This document shows, one piece after another, positions 1 through 12,100 of a stretch of 64,000 nucleotides of DNA. This DNA is from Baylisascaris procyonis (taxonomy: Eukaryota; Nematoda; Chromadorea; Rhabditida; Ascarididae). The notes under the pieces were generated by a model. It saw nothing but the letters and a program-made list of their open reading frames with translations. It searched no databases and was not told the DNA's origin. The position numbers and the translations under genes are program-made. The DNA lies in NCBI GenBank assembly GCA_037389465.1, contig JAZARR010000297.1:248001-312000 (forward strand), read 5' to 3'. Position 1 is the first letter of the stretch. Every line of letters starts with the position of its first letter.

Positions 1-351
1 GGGTAAGGGTAGATACATCTGAGGTGGCGATCAAAGGTTGCATATGAAAGCGATTTTATGAAGGTATCACAGTCATTGCAATAGCCACTTTAGAAATTCG
101 GTGAGGGGACTAAGAGAAGAATGATCGCCTAAAGCTGATTCGATTTCAAGGAAGAGGAAGGAAATAACTGCTTAAATTTAATGGAATATGACATTTCAAG
201 TTGCCGCATCAAAATACCAATGAGTATAGCTCAAAACTTTGAATTTTTTTTAAGATTTTTTAATTCTTATCAAGGAAAACAATTCTTCATGTATCGTTAT
301 TGCTAAAAATTTCAACATATCCCATCGATTAAACTTGACTACAAAAGAAAA

Positions 352-651
352 TTAAACCGATATTTTCGTTGGCGTACTTCGCGCATGAAGCATCAAAAAC
401 TTCGAAAGAAATCGCATCGCTTTCTCTCCTATCCTCTCTCCAGTAACTATTGCTATGAATAGATCGAAGAAATTTGCGACACGCAACATCGACAATCGGT
501 AACAATCGGCCGATTCGGCCACTACTTTTTGAAATCCAATTCTCGAGCTCATTTTACGATAATGCATTGGTGAGATGTGGCCGAATAGATCGAATATCAA
601 AGGGTTTATACGAAATATAAATCCTTCTTGTGGTGTTTTAATCTGCATCAC
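352..651 (-). CDS. Hypothetical 99-residue open frame, doubtful
   Basis: The frame has a true ATG, a stop just upstream of it, and a TAA at 352. Its composition is less AT-rich than the surroundings and the residues are mixed (both charged and hydrophobic) rather than poly-Lys/Asn. No motif, signal peptide or family was recognised. The plus strand here is also open in two overlapping frames, so the coding strand is unclear and the frame may be chance. Confidence 0.15.
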   Translation of the reverse strand: MMQIKTPQEGFIFRINPLIFDLFGHISPMHYRKMSSRIGFQKVVAESADCYRLSMLRVANFFDLFIAIVTGERIGEKAMRFLSKFLMLHARSTPTKISV

Positions 652-1773
652 AAGAAATTCACCTCTCTACCTTCATCACCGTTCTGATCGTGCTGGTTGC
701 AACTTACTGCTGCTTCTATTGCTTTAATGGTCATTGCCAATTTCGATCATTGACTATTTTGACGCGGATGTTTTGATTTTTTTCCAAATTTTGCACGATA
801 CTCGTTGAGCAATTTGTATTTAGTTGCCTTAAAATACAAATCTAACAACTATTTCCTCGACACAATATTCATTGTGCAGTATGCATCAACTGTATTACAG
901 AGAAAAAATTACTGCAAAAAAATATTTATTGGACTTGAGTTTTGAATACCAATCAGATCATCACAAGTTTCAAGTGCCTACTACAAAGAAAAACACTCTC
1001 CCAATTTACAAGCGGAAAGAAGGAGCATTAGAGCAGTTATTTGCATATCGAACACAACGACACACACACAACGATAACTTCATGGATGGTCGCAACCAGC
1101 TTCTGCATATACCGAGTTGCTATTTTACTCCGCATGGTTCCAGTATTATAACAACGAGGGTATACAAGTTGGTGATCGAAGCAAGTGAGGAATTTAATAA
1201 AAAACCTTCGCGTAATCTAGAATGTTAGTTAAATAGTTAGGGACAAACTCATCTGATTCGCTTTTACCTGAAGGTATAAATAATTGAACGTTCCAGCCCC
1301 TTCCCGTCTTCTTCCTTCCTGCCAACTGAATTTTCCCAACATCCCTCCCTTCCTGCCCAACCAGAACTTCCGCATAGGCTTGGTGGCAGCCAATTATCTC
1401 TTTTGTTCAACTTTGTTCAGCATAACTTTCGCGGACAAGCTCCTATGCCTTATAAAACGAAATCAAAAAGGAATGGAACCACGCAGTACTATCAACGGAC
1501 GCAATACTAACCACAGAATCGACACAACGGGGATAGCGTACTCTTGTGGCACTTCGTTATAACAGTTAGTGCAAGCGAACTTTGATGTTACAACAATTTA
1601 ACATTTAATGGGTTTGAATATGCATGTCTTGCTAAACTAAATTATTACGACTCACTAACTGTTGGTAAATCGCCAGGGATTCTAAAATATGGATCATTCG
1701 TATATGTTCATCACATCGGCCAAATTTTTTGTAATTTATAGCGTTCTCGATTTGGAAGGTGGACATGCTAATA

Positions 1774-1775
<2 letters not shown>

Positions 1776-1861
<86 letters not shown>
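1776..1861. repeat. (TA)n microsatellite
   Basis: An uninterrupted run of alternating T and A, about 43 dinucleotides. It produces a spurious poly-Ile/Tyr reading frame and is self-complementary, so it can extrude hairpins. Confidence 0.98.
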
Positions 1862-1862
<1 letters not shown>

Positions 1863-4800
1863 TACTTACAAATTACACGTATATATATGGGCATGAAATT
1901 AACAACTGGCCAACTGCAGAATTGAATCAACTGATTGTAAAAAAAAGCGCTTAATAGTGCCACAAAGGATTGGGGGATGAAAAGAAAGAAAAAAAAAGCA
2001 TTATGCGTGAAGACAGACAATAGACAACGCTCACTAAAGCATACAACATTAACGTGGATGAAGCATAATTCACAGCATTCGGCACATTTTCCTATAACGA
2101 ATCTCTCAAACGAATTTCAAATGCACTATTCACCTCAAAAATATACATGACGCATTCGTTCTAACAATCCTTATAAAATTTCCTTCATTTTATTTTTAAT
2201 GATAGTTGTCAGTGGATGATTATCAAGCAAAGTGGTTGCGTTCAAAGATCAACAAACGTCCATACCCAAAACCGAAACAAGGCAACATACCTACTTCGTA
2301 TAATGGAATAGCCACAAAGCTTGTCTTAGCTTAAAGCATTTGTTTACTATCCATTAGATTGACTGAGAGAAGTGATCGGCAAGATGAAAGTGAAGAAATT
2401 TAGTCAACAAAGAGCGCCTATTTAGTGACTTTTAGCGATATTCCATTATGAATTAACATCAACAATTTTGCTTTCACTCATTATTGTGCCTAATAGTAAG
2501 TCTCCATATATTCGTCATTTAATTCGTTTCAACGAGCGCTCCCACCAGAAAAGTTAGACAGATACTAAAAAATTCAGGGGCGACACATACGCTTCACAAC
2601 TATCGAAACTCATCAAACATTCGGGTATAGTGCATTGGTTCCATCCACGTTTGAAATGTGATATGACCATGAAAGTCAATACCATATGATAGTGTCAAAT
2701 ACAATATCAAGCAGCAATCACCAACACGATCTATTTCTTTCATTGTGCAGAAATGCAAGAGTAGGAAATAATAAGTGAAAGTAAAATCGATTTTAAATAA
2801 AATAGCGCCATTTGACTAGGATTTCCAATAGTACCACAATGCTGACACACCAACAACAATGCAAACAACGCTTGCCAGTAGCCGCTGACTTACGCACCAA
2901 GCCTAGCAGACACAAGCTGGAGGAGGGGGATGAACGTTGCTGTCCGTGAACATGCAAAATTTCACCGTCCATCCTTATTACCAGCGCTCCTTAACGGTAC
3001 GTCGCCTATCAGGAACATCCATCACCCACCCCCCTCCCACAACTTTATACTCACAGCCTTTCTGGCCACTTTCGCTGTCCTCTTCTCTCTGGCTAATCAT
3101 CCACGCTTCTAAATGTGCCAGTGCCAGACCACTATATCCCGATATAGTATCAAGTACCAGCACTGTGTTTATAGTACCTAAAGTGGAAACCCCTATTACC
3201 CGGTGGTTAAAGCATTCAGCACAGAAACGACACACCCACAATGATATAAAAGCAAAAATAGCGGTGATACAACTAAACACTCACAGATAGTTTTGAATAG
3301 CATCAGCAAACACACACTAATACAAGGGAAAAGATACGAAGCCAGAGGCGTTGATCACAAGAAAATAAACATCGATGACGGCTTCTAAGTAGAAGCAAAG
3401 TCGGATTATATTTTTTGAGTGAAAACCCCCTCTCGCCATCGACTGAAGCAGGCAGAAGAGGACTTTCGAAGTGCAAAAGGATACTCAATGAAGTTCATCT
3501 CTCAAAGATTGAAAAAAATTCCTTTTCTATTTGTCGCCATCCAGTCACAGGAAGCTTAACAATCCTGTAAGGGCAACTGGAAGGCACAACGAATGTGATG
3601 CGTTCTCAAAAGGCAAAAAAGCCTTACAAAAGCAAGAATTGATGAGCAAAAGCTGCTTGCAATGAAAAGAGAGGGTCCGTGAAACTTCGAAACAACTGAT
3701 GAGTTCAAAACCCAGTCACCAGCACTTGCTCACCTGTCCAAGAAGAGGGACGATCGCATGGTTATCACTGCTCTGCAGACTCTTACTCATCATATATGCG
3801 AATCTGAGGAGCCAATTTTACATAAATGACTTTGCTTGATATCCCTCCTCTCATAAATTATACCGCCCTTTTCACTGAACGCTGGAGGTCGCGAAATTCC
3901 GATCGTCACCAATCGTTAAATCGCCCAAAAGGATTCAATTTGTATTCAACAAATAGCACCACTGCATCGTTAGTGTACCAGTCATACGCCTGCACTTCAA
4001 CTCACTTGTTTCATCAAGCTATGCCTGTTCTCCATTTTTTGTTTCCTCACCTATGCCCTTATTAAGTGCAGCTGCTAAACGCGTGTCCGGTGATTCCCCG
4101 TGAAACGTCAACTCCCACATTTTAACGTGATATTAAACGCAAAAGAGAGAGGGCTCGGAGTCAAAGGTAGTCAGAATGCAGCACCAAGGAAGTTATTCAT
4201 GCCCATATATTCCACAACAGGCATAAAAACAGCTCCAACCGTATTCTTTTTCTTGCTGGGTAAGAGCCTGCAGATCAGCGATTTTGGAGGATGTTTTCTT
4301 AATAAGGATGTAACGCTCTAAGCCATACTCCTTCCATCCCGCTTGTGTCTGACGAAACAACAATGCAAACGTTTCTTTTTTCACGATGCAACTTTTGTTG
4401 TGGGAAGTAATATGAATGATTTTTTGAAAATTCTGAAGTGAGCAGATGACTTGTCTAAAATTCAACAAAAAAATATCACTTTTAATGAATGAACATTAAC
4501 GTTATTGTGCGTTAAACTTCCTAAAGAACTTCCACAGCGCCTAAAATTACGCTTTGCATAGGCAATTCATATTCCTCTTTACTGCATACTTCCCACCCCC
4601 CACCTATGCGCATTCTCTTCCTCCCCTTTCTCCCACTTGTGAAACTCCTTTTTTAAGCAACACACCAACCCTTAAAATGCAAATGTTTTGCTGTTGTTGA
4701 GAATGCGAAGAATAACGCACAAAAACTAAAATTGCTAAATGCTGAGAAATTCATTTCAAAAACAAGCGTACCGCCTCATTTTCCAGCATCTTATTACCCA

Positions 4801-5955
4801 TACCTCTCTCAACGAACCTAAAAATCCTTAATTGCTTACAAACAGGGCGAATACTTACATAACATTCCCAGATGTGATCCTTTTGCCCACTCGAGCACAC
4901 TCAAGCGTAGGGTGTAAGTTTCATTACTTCCACCCCTCCCTATTCCCCACTCTTATGAAGTCCCATATTTTTTGTATGCCTCGAACATAATATACGCTAA
5001 TTTGCGAATGTACCCACCACCCTGAAATAAATGACCCCTTCAATAGAACCCACCTCATGAAATCTAGAACCCAATAACCATACTCAATCATACGACTCCT
5101 TCACCCATACGACAAAATTGATCATGGCGGTGGAAACCTACGCGCCAATTTTCCACTTCGGTGAGAAAAGACTCCCATCCTCGAAATTCATAAAAACAAC
5201 TAGCTGCTTATTTCTGATCGTATCCAAGTGATAAGCCTTCTCGATGCGGATATCGGTTGTTCATAACCTCGTGAAAAGTTCGCTGCTGCCTCTAGAGTTA
5301 AACGATCTCGTTCGTCGAATTCTTCATCCCTGGAAAATACCCTCCTTACAACATCCTATTCTCCTATTTCTCATTCGAAAAGCAACCAACAACCAATAAT
5401 CCCACCGCTCTTCTTATATCTTTTGCTATTCCATGCGTCCGCCTAACTTTCATTGAAATATGTAAACACTAAACAAACAAAACCACTCACTCACTGCAGG
5501 AATTTCTTGAAATGGGTTCATTTTGAGTGAATTAAGGGAATGCTTATTAGCAGACAAATCAAAACATCTTATAAAAAAAAAAAAAACCAACAACAGCTAA
5601 CAGATAAAGTGCCTTACTTCATAACTGACTTCAAAGTGACTCACAAAGGAGTGGCCTAATCATCGCAGTCTTTCTTTTTGATAAAATCTCTAAGTTATGA
5701 ATGAGATCAGCGGAATAAAATTACATTCGTTTAATCGCTATATTATGATAAGAGAGTGACTAAATGCGATGAAAAATACGCAAGTGTGGTAGTTTCAGAT
5801 TGTATCATATATAAGTGGAAAACGTTCTTTGTCCTTTCCACTCTCGATTATACCTCTCCTAGTTGTATTCCCTCATATTTGCATATGGTTGTGATCAATG
5901 ATTGATTCTGACTACCTAGTAGTGAATAAAAATAGTAGTTATAGCAAGAAAACGC

Positions 5956-8900
5956 TTACTCAGCTTCGTGGTGAATGAGTTTCTGAGAGAGCTGATCTTT
6001 TTTGTTGACTAAGCTAACAAGTTCGTCCATCATGCGGTCGATGTTCTGCTTGTCCTCTTCTGTTTTCTCATCGCCTATAACATAAAAACATCGACTATTC
6101 ATTTTCAGACGATATAACAAATAGAATAAAATAGTAGCGCTATTGCATTCATTGACATTCCAATCATTATTGAGTTTGCCTATTCGAAATATTTCATGTC
6201 CCCAACACTATCGGTGGTCAATCTCCTTTAGTCACATTTCTATTACAATAAATAATTACTATGAATGATCTCTTCAGTAAATGAAATATGGAAAGAGAAA
6301 ACGATATGACATTTTCTCGAAATCACAAAACAACTGGAAGAGATGATACTTTCAATACAGAACATAAGTATAAAATATTCTTTGTAAAAGCTCAACACTG
6401 AACGCACCGCAAATAAACAGATGCTGAGCTATTCGACTCCAATCCTATTTTGGCACCAAGCTTATAAAAAGTGACTGTTTATAAACTTTAAAGGCTTTTT
6501 ATAGGTCAAGTTAATCCTAGAGACGTCATTCTGAAAAGAAAGGACAGCAAGGAAGAGATCAGGGATGTTAAAAGTGCTATGATATTCAGTTAAAAATTGC
6601 CCAACTGTTTTCTCATATTTATAGCTTATGATCGTTCACATTGCGTGTAGGGGAAGGATTCCGGCAATTCGATACTATAATAGAGGCAACTTTTCCCTCA
6701 ATAACATCCCTCAGGGGCAAGCTCAATCTATGAGCTTGCCCCTGGGGGATGTTATTGAGGGACTCTGTTATACAAAAGTTTGATCAAATTAATGCCATAT
6801 TTCGATTATAAATAATGCTTATTTAATTGTTATCGCATAAAATAGATTTCCATAATTACTTATGCTTTATTTCAATAATTTCAAGGAAATACTTTAGCTC
6901 TCAATCAGTGCCGAAGCAACTGATTACCTTTCGAAGAGCAATTCAGCAACAACAAACGATACTTGGACAAGTTGGTCCCCTCAGCATAAGCTTAATCCCC
7001 AGTTACCAATCGACAAAAGGCTTTAAAAATTTCATCTATATGAAAACCAATGAAGTTTGCAGGATCTTGCTTAAGAGAGGCGCATTTGGTTGAAGGAGAT
7101 ATGCCCGTGCTTCGCATTTTTCATAGATCATTCTCGTTTCTATTTATTAAAAAAAGTCAGAAAGATGCAAAAAGCCTTCACATATTTCAGACTTCTTCTG
7201 ACTGCCAATGAAACCTCTAAAAGACTCAATTCTCACATGCGCTTCGAGAACCTCAATAAAAGGAAGGTGAGCGCCTCCTCGCAATCTCGTTCCCTTCCAC
7301 CGTGTACTCCCCTTCGCTGAGTACCAAACAAACTTACAGATTAGCAGTTTCGAATGGGATAGAATGATGGATGGGGGGAAGGGAGGTTGGGTCCGTTCCT
7401 CATCCTTCTCAACCACTTTTTTTTGAGAAAGGTGAGGAATAGGTCCTTCTCAGGCATCCTTTTCTCATCCAAATGTTCTTCTCAAACAAAGGAATGGATT
7501 CTCAAACTCGAACAAACAGCTCATTGTCAAAAATCAATTTTACACCTAACGTTTCACACAGAGGAAATGAAACACAACTAATTAGACATATGAATGAAAA
7601 AGGTGACTAACGTTCGATGCATGAGGCAGAACTGAGTTTTTTCTGTAGATCTTTAATGTCGTCTTGAACCTCTTTCAATTGCTCTAGCACGTTAAAATAT
7701 TCGCTTCTGCGTACCAACGCATCCTTCTCGTTCAATAATCGCATATGTTCACGAAGTAATCGTTCTTCCTCCTCCGAGGACGCCTCTGGATCACATAACA
7801 TCACATATTACAACATTGAATGCAAACTTATCTCTGTTAAAGCAGTCAACTAAATCATAGGCCATCATTTAATGCAATGTATTGCTTGTATTTCATTTCA
7901 ATGCTAAGCGTTGACTCAACCTACCTTATCATGCTCTTTATTGACCTATTTATGCCCAAACGTTAATGAGTTTCGTCACTTCAGGTCATCATGCATTCTG
8001 GAAGATGACTCTCTCTACGATACAACAGCCAATGAGAATGCAACAAAAGTCGGAGCATTCAACTATTAGCCTATCCTGAGAATCATCGCCTTCCCTCTTT
8101 CACCCTATAAAAGAACCCCTACTTTCTTATCAATGCTTCCATCGACCACATCAAAGAAACGTCAAGGATTAATCAAAGCCCCTTATATCCTCCTTAAAAA
8201 AACGGTCGTATCCCTTAATGGCTGTAAAAACGGCTCTCGCAATGGCACAATACGTCAAAGGTATTATGACATGATATCCTTAACAATTCCTGATAATCTC
8301 TAATTTGTTCATAATAAATAAAGATGGAATAAAACTTTTGATAATATTAGAGCAAATAACGAACTGGTTCTCTTTAGCAATGCGCATATTTTCTCGTCTT
8401 GATCGGATACTTCAGCAAGGCGATCAGCGATCTTCGATTGTTCTTCTTGCATCTTTTCTAAATCCTTCTGAAAATTACACTTTTGCAAAAATTGTTGATA
8501 AAAACATATATCATTGAGATTTATGCTTACAATTAAAATTTTATGGCGGAAATAAAACGATGACCACAAGATACTTCGCAAATGGTCATAGCACCATCCT
8601 GGACAAATGAACTATGGCACCACTCTCAAACCACTTAGATAAGTGTGAACTACAACAGTAATGGATTTTAGTGCCTTTGCTTGAATTATGAGTTTATAGA
8701 ACTGAAATATACTAATAATTAACTAATAAGGGCACAGCTGCAGCGAGGAGAGGTGGAGGAGGGGGAGAGGAGGGAGGGGGAGGTAACATTTTCATATTTT
8801 TGATATAACAATATATATTCAGCAAAGCGGGTATGGAATCAATCCCAACAGGCTCCAGCTGAGGGATTAAAATGATTTGGGAAGAGAGATATATTCGGGA

Positions 8901-9169
8901 CTCCGACCATGCTTATTATCCAGGCTAGGTGACCGTTACGATCTATAAGATCTGATTCCACCTTCCAAAGATTAGAAATCTTTGCGGCATTTATCCTTGA
9001 GAGCCAGTACTAATGCGCTAGCAAAAGAAAAGAGCACCATTACTAGCAAGTATAAAAATTAAGAAGTACAAAAAGAAGAGTATTATAGATGGACCTCCCA
9101 TTGAGAAACCAGTTTTCGCGTCGGTGTCGCTTCAGCAGTGTTCGAAGAGGGTGCGGTTGCAGGCGGCAT
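5956..9169 (-). CDS. ehbp-1: EHBP1 exons 17-20: bMERB Rab-binding domain and C terminus
   Basis: Exons 9169-9095, 8467-8365, 7785-7612 and 6074-5956 encode residues 773-928, a bivalent Mical/EHBP Rab-binding (bMERB) helical domain. Diagnostic stretches are EKDLEKMQEEQSKI, SSEEEERLLREHMRLLNEKD followed by ALVRR (vertebrate TEEEEAMMQEWFMLVNKKNALIRR), and MDELVSLVNKKDQLSQKL (vertebrate LDELVALVNKRDALVRDL). In this family the domain binds Rab8, Rab10 and relatives. The protein ends in HHEAE followed by TAA, without the CaaX-type prenylation tail of vertebrate EHBP1. A possible variant polyadenylation signal (ATTAAA on the minus strand, near 5730-5735) lies about 220 nt past the stop. Confidence 0.94.
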
Positions 9170-12100
9170 CTGTAAATAAATGTTGTTCTTACCCCATCAC
9201 TTAACCAAGAGAAATAAATGCATCACTTCCGATTTGCTCCCTCATTAATCCCCACCTTTCTAAGTAAATCCTTTCTCCAATCACTGATGAAAAAAATTAA
9301 GACAACTTCCTTCCATAAATATCCTAGTATCGCAAATCTCTTTATTGTTATCGCAAAAAAAAAACTTGCCCTTAAAACCTGCGATCTCGAAAAGTTTTAA
9401 ACGAAACTATTCGACGAATTCATTCTTTTGCGTTTGATTTCAACTTCAACGACTAGTTGGATTTTATAGAATTCAATTCTTTACATTCATAAGAAATAAT
9501 GTACCTACAGGATATAAGTGATGACTTATTAGGTCTTACTAACATGCCTCCTGCAATCCATGTCAGTTGCATTTCGGCTACCGTATACTTTCAACACTAA
9601 CCCACCCAATCAAAACAAGTTCACAACTTCCAGAAAACAAATCAAAAACTATAGCCGCTTTCATTACGACAACATATTGCAATCGTCTATGCCGCTATTC
9701 GACGCATTGTAAATACTAATTATGCCGTTATTCAACTTACCGCAATGCCAGCCATTCTAGCAACGGTATCGGCAAGTTCTTGTCCTCGCATGCTGCCATA
9801 TCTTCTCACACGATCGAATGCCGATGGCCAGCTATCATTTCGAATCTCAACATAAAATTTCTTAGTGAATAGGGCCCGTTCACTATGTAGAACAACAATC
9901 AAAGCAGTGAGCCTCAAAATGCAATACTGAGATCACTGATAAGGTATCATAACATTGACCTCTTGACCCCTTTCACCTTCATGTAAGTTTTAGGAACCGA
10001 TGGTTTTAAAGCGGAAGAAAATAACATTATCGCGAATGCAACGGCGCCCAAAATATAAAGGACACGTGCAGAGCTGATGCATCGTCCACTTATCCAATCA
10101 GCGAGGAAATATAACGTTGCTACTACAGCTAGATCAGATATCTTGAACAGTTGAGGGTAACACCCTGCCCTCTTCCCATACACTTAAATATAGAAATACG
10201 GCGATGATGAAATATCTTCCATCGATGACATTCGCTTGGAAGAACAACTGTAACCGCAAACTTCGGCAAGGATTCAATGCCTACCCAATTACCTACCTAT
10301 TAGCCGAACATATGTGTCTGCGGCCAAAAAATAAGAGCACGATAACAATGCATAAAAACATACATCTGACTGACTATTGTAGAGTCGTTGCGTTGGTCGT
10401 TCAAAAGCAGCGATCAGTGGCGCATCATCTATAAAAAGAACGATTAATTTAAACAGCATCTAGCATTAGTTATGGTAAATTTTCATCTCATAAGAGCTTT
10501 TAAAGAATCTTTTTATTACTATTATCTTCTTTTATTTATTAATTATAAATTACTATGTGTCAATCATTATTTTCCATAGTACCATCAAGTCAAATAAATT
10601 TCTAAACTGTTTCTTTCTCCTATCGTTTGCATTCGAGTCGTTTCATTGCACTTCCAGCTAAGTAAAATTGCGCGTGGAATTTGTAAAACAAGTAAACAAT
10701 GACCTTGAAAAATCCAGAAAAAATAAGGAAGAATTTTCACAACAACAGACAAAAATACTGTAAAATAATTTCTGATGTATAGTGTGGATCCGACTAGAAA
10801 CTCTGGGCTTACAACATTTTCATCCTCCAACATAACGGTATTAAGTGGCTTGAAGCGAGTTTAATACAAGTCTTAAAAAAAAAGACGTCATATATTGCAA
10901 ATAAATGAGTGAAAGTATAAATTTTTCGATGAAGATGTATATTCTTTCTAATAACTTCGAAAAGAATTAACGCCAACTTTCCAAAAAAGAGTAAAATTAA
11001 TTAAAAAAATTTTTAAAGGATAGAAGGGTACTATTAAAAATGATCTTATACGATCCTCATTCACGAATTCAAGAAGATCGTCTAAAGCACAAGGAGGAAT
11101 ATGAACTCGAGATCACTACGAGTTCTATTTTTCCCCAAATATTTACATTTCGAGCACTTAAGTTGATCTCTCATCTAATAAGCGATATGTTAAAACAACC
11201 AACGTAAACGAAAAGATAAACAAACTTTGACCCATTCAGAAAAATTAATAATATTAGCGCTCTCATCATGCCAAACATACTCGATATATGAATGTACACT
11301 GCAGAGATAATGCACTCGAATATAATCCTTTCTTTAAAAATACCATACCAACATAAAGTTTTATCACATTTGCATATCTCGAATAGATGGGCAATTATCT
11401 AACGATAGTACCATTAGATTCCCATTCACAACAAATAGAAACTTTATTTTAAAAACTTATCATGCAAGCTAAAAATATGGCTTATAGAAGAAGATCCTCA
11501 AAATGGAGTTCTTTTTGCACTGCTGAATATGCCCACCACAACATATACAGCGATACGGTAACTAGCGCACATACAACCATGCTATTAAACGAATGCAGTA
11601 CAACGAATACAACGAACACCACAAACCATACATTTCTTTCGTTGCAAGACCGGTGATGGTTGTACCTTCTTGAAATTATAGATTGCCACCGGAGGCGTCG
11701 TCACTTCTACAACGATCACTTCATGCGGTGTGATGCAACGTGCATTTCATGCTTTCACCAACACATTACAACACATCTGCCGTGTTTGTTATGTATGCGA
11801 TCGGCTTGTTTGTCTGTGTCGGCTCTTTTGTCTGTGTCCGTTATGTATGCGACCGACTTGTTTGTATGTATCTGTTATGTATGCGATCGGCTCAATTCTA
11901 CACTCCTATATGGAGTATTCAAGCAAGATTCAAGTCTACTTAAAAACTGCCCCCAACATTTCCTTTCAAATATGCACTGTATTTACAACGCATTTATAGG
12001 TTCTCGTTTCAAGAAGTGAAACTCATCCCCATCCCCCCCCTATATTTATTCCAACTGTCTTTGTAATCAATCATCTAAGATCACGCAAAAAAACCCCAAT

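Larger units (their letters stand above)
1..5955. other. Intergenic region downstream of EHBP1; no confident gene
   Basis: The sequence is AT-rich with scattered short open frames on both strands and no frame with recognisable homology or a chain of phase-compatible exons. The most coding-like patch is at about 352-660, which is open on both strands with mixed base composition; its 99-codon minus-strand frame (ATG at 651) matches no family known to me. A long (TA)n tract lies at 1776-1861. Confidence 0.6.

Noticed and set aside
1689..1925. Poly-Tyr/Ile open frame
   Set aside because: It is a translation of the (TA)n microsatellite; the same holds for the frames at 36967-37233 and 41688-41980.
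11660..12019. 119-codon plus-strand frame
   Set aside because: It runs through a tandem repeat (11786-11893) and antisense to EHBP1 exon 15; the repeat explains its Cys/Leu/Val-rich protein.
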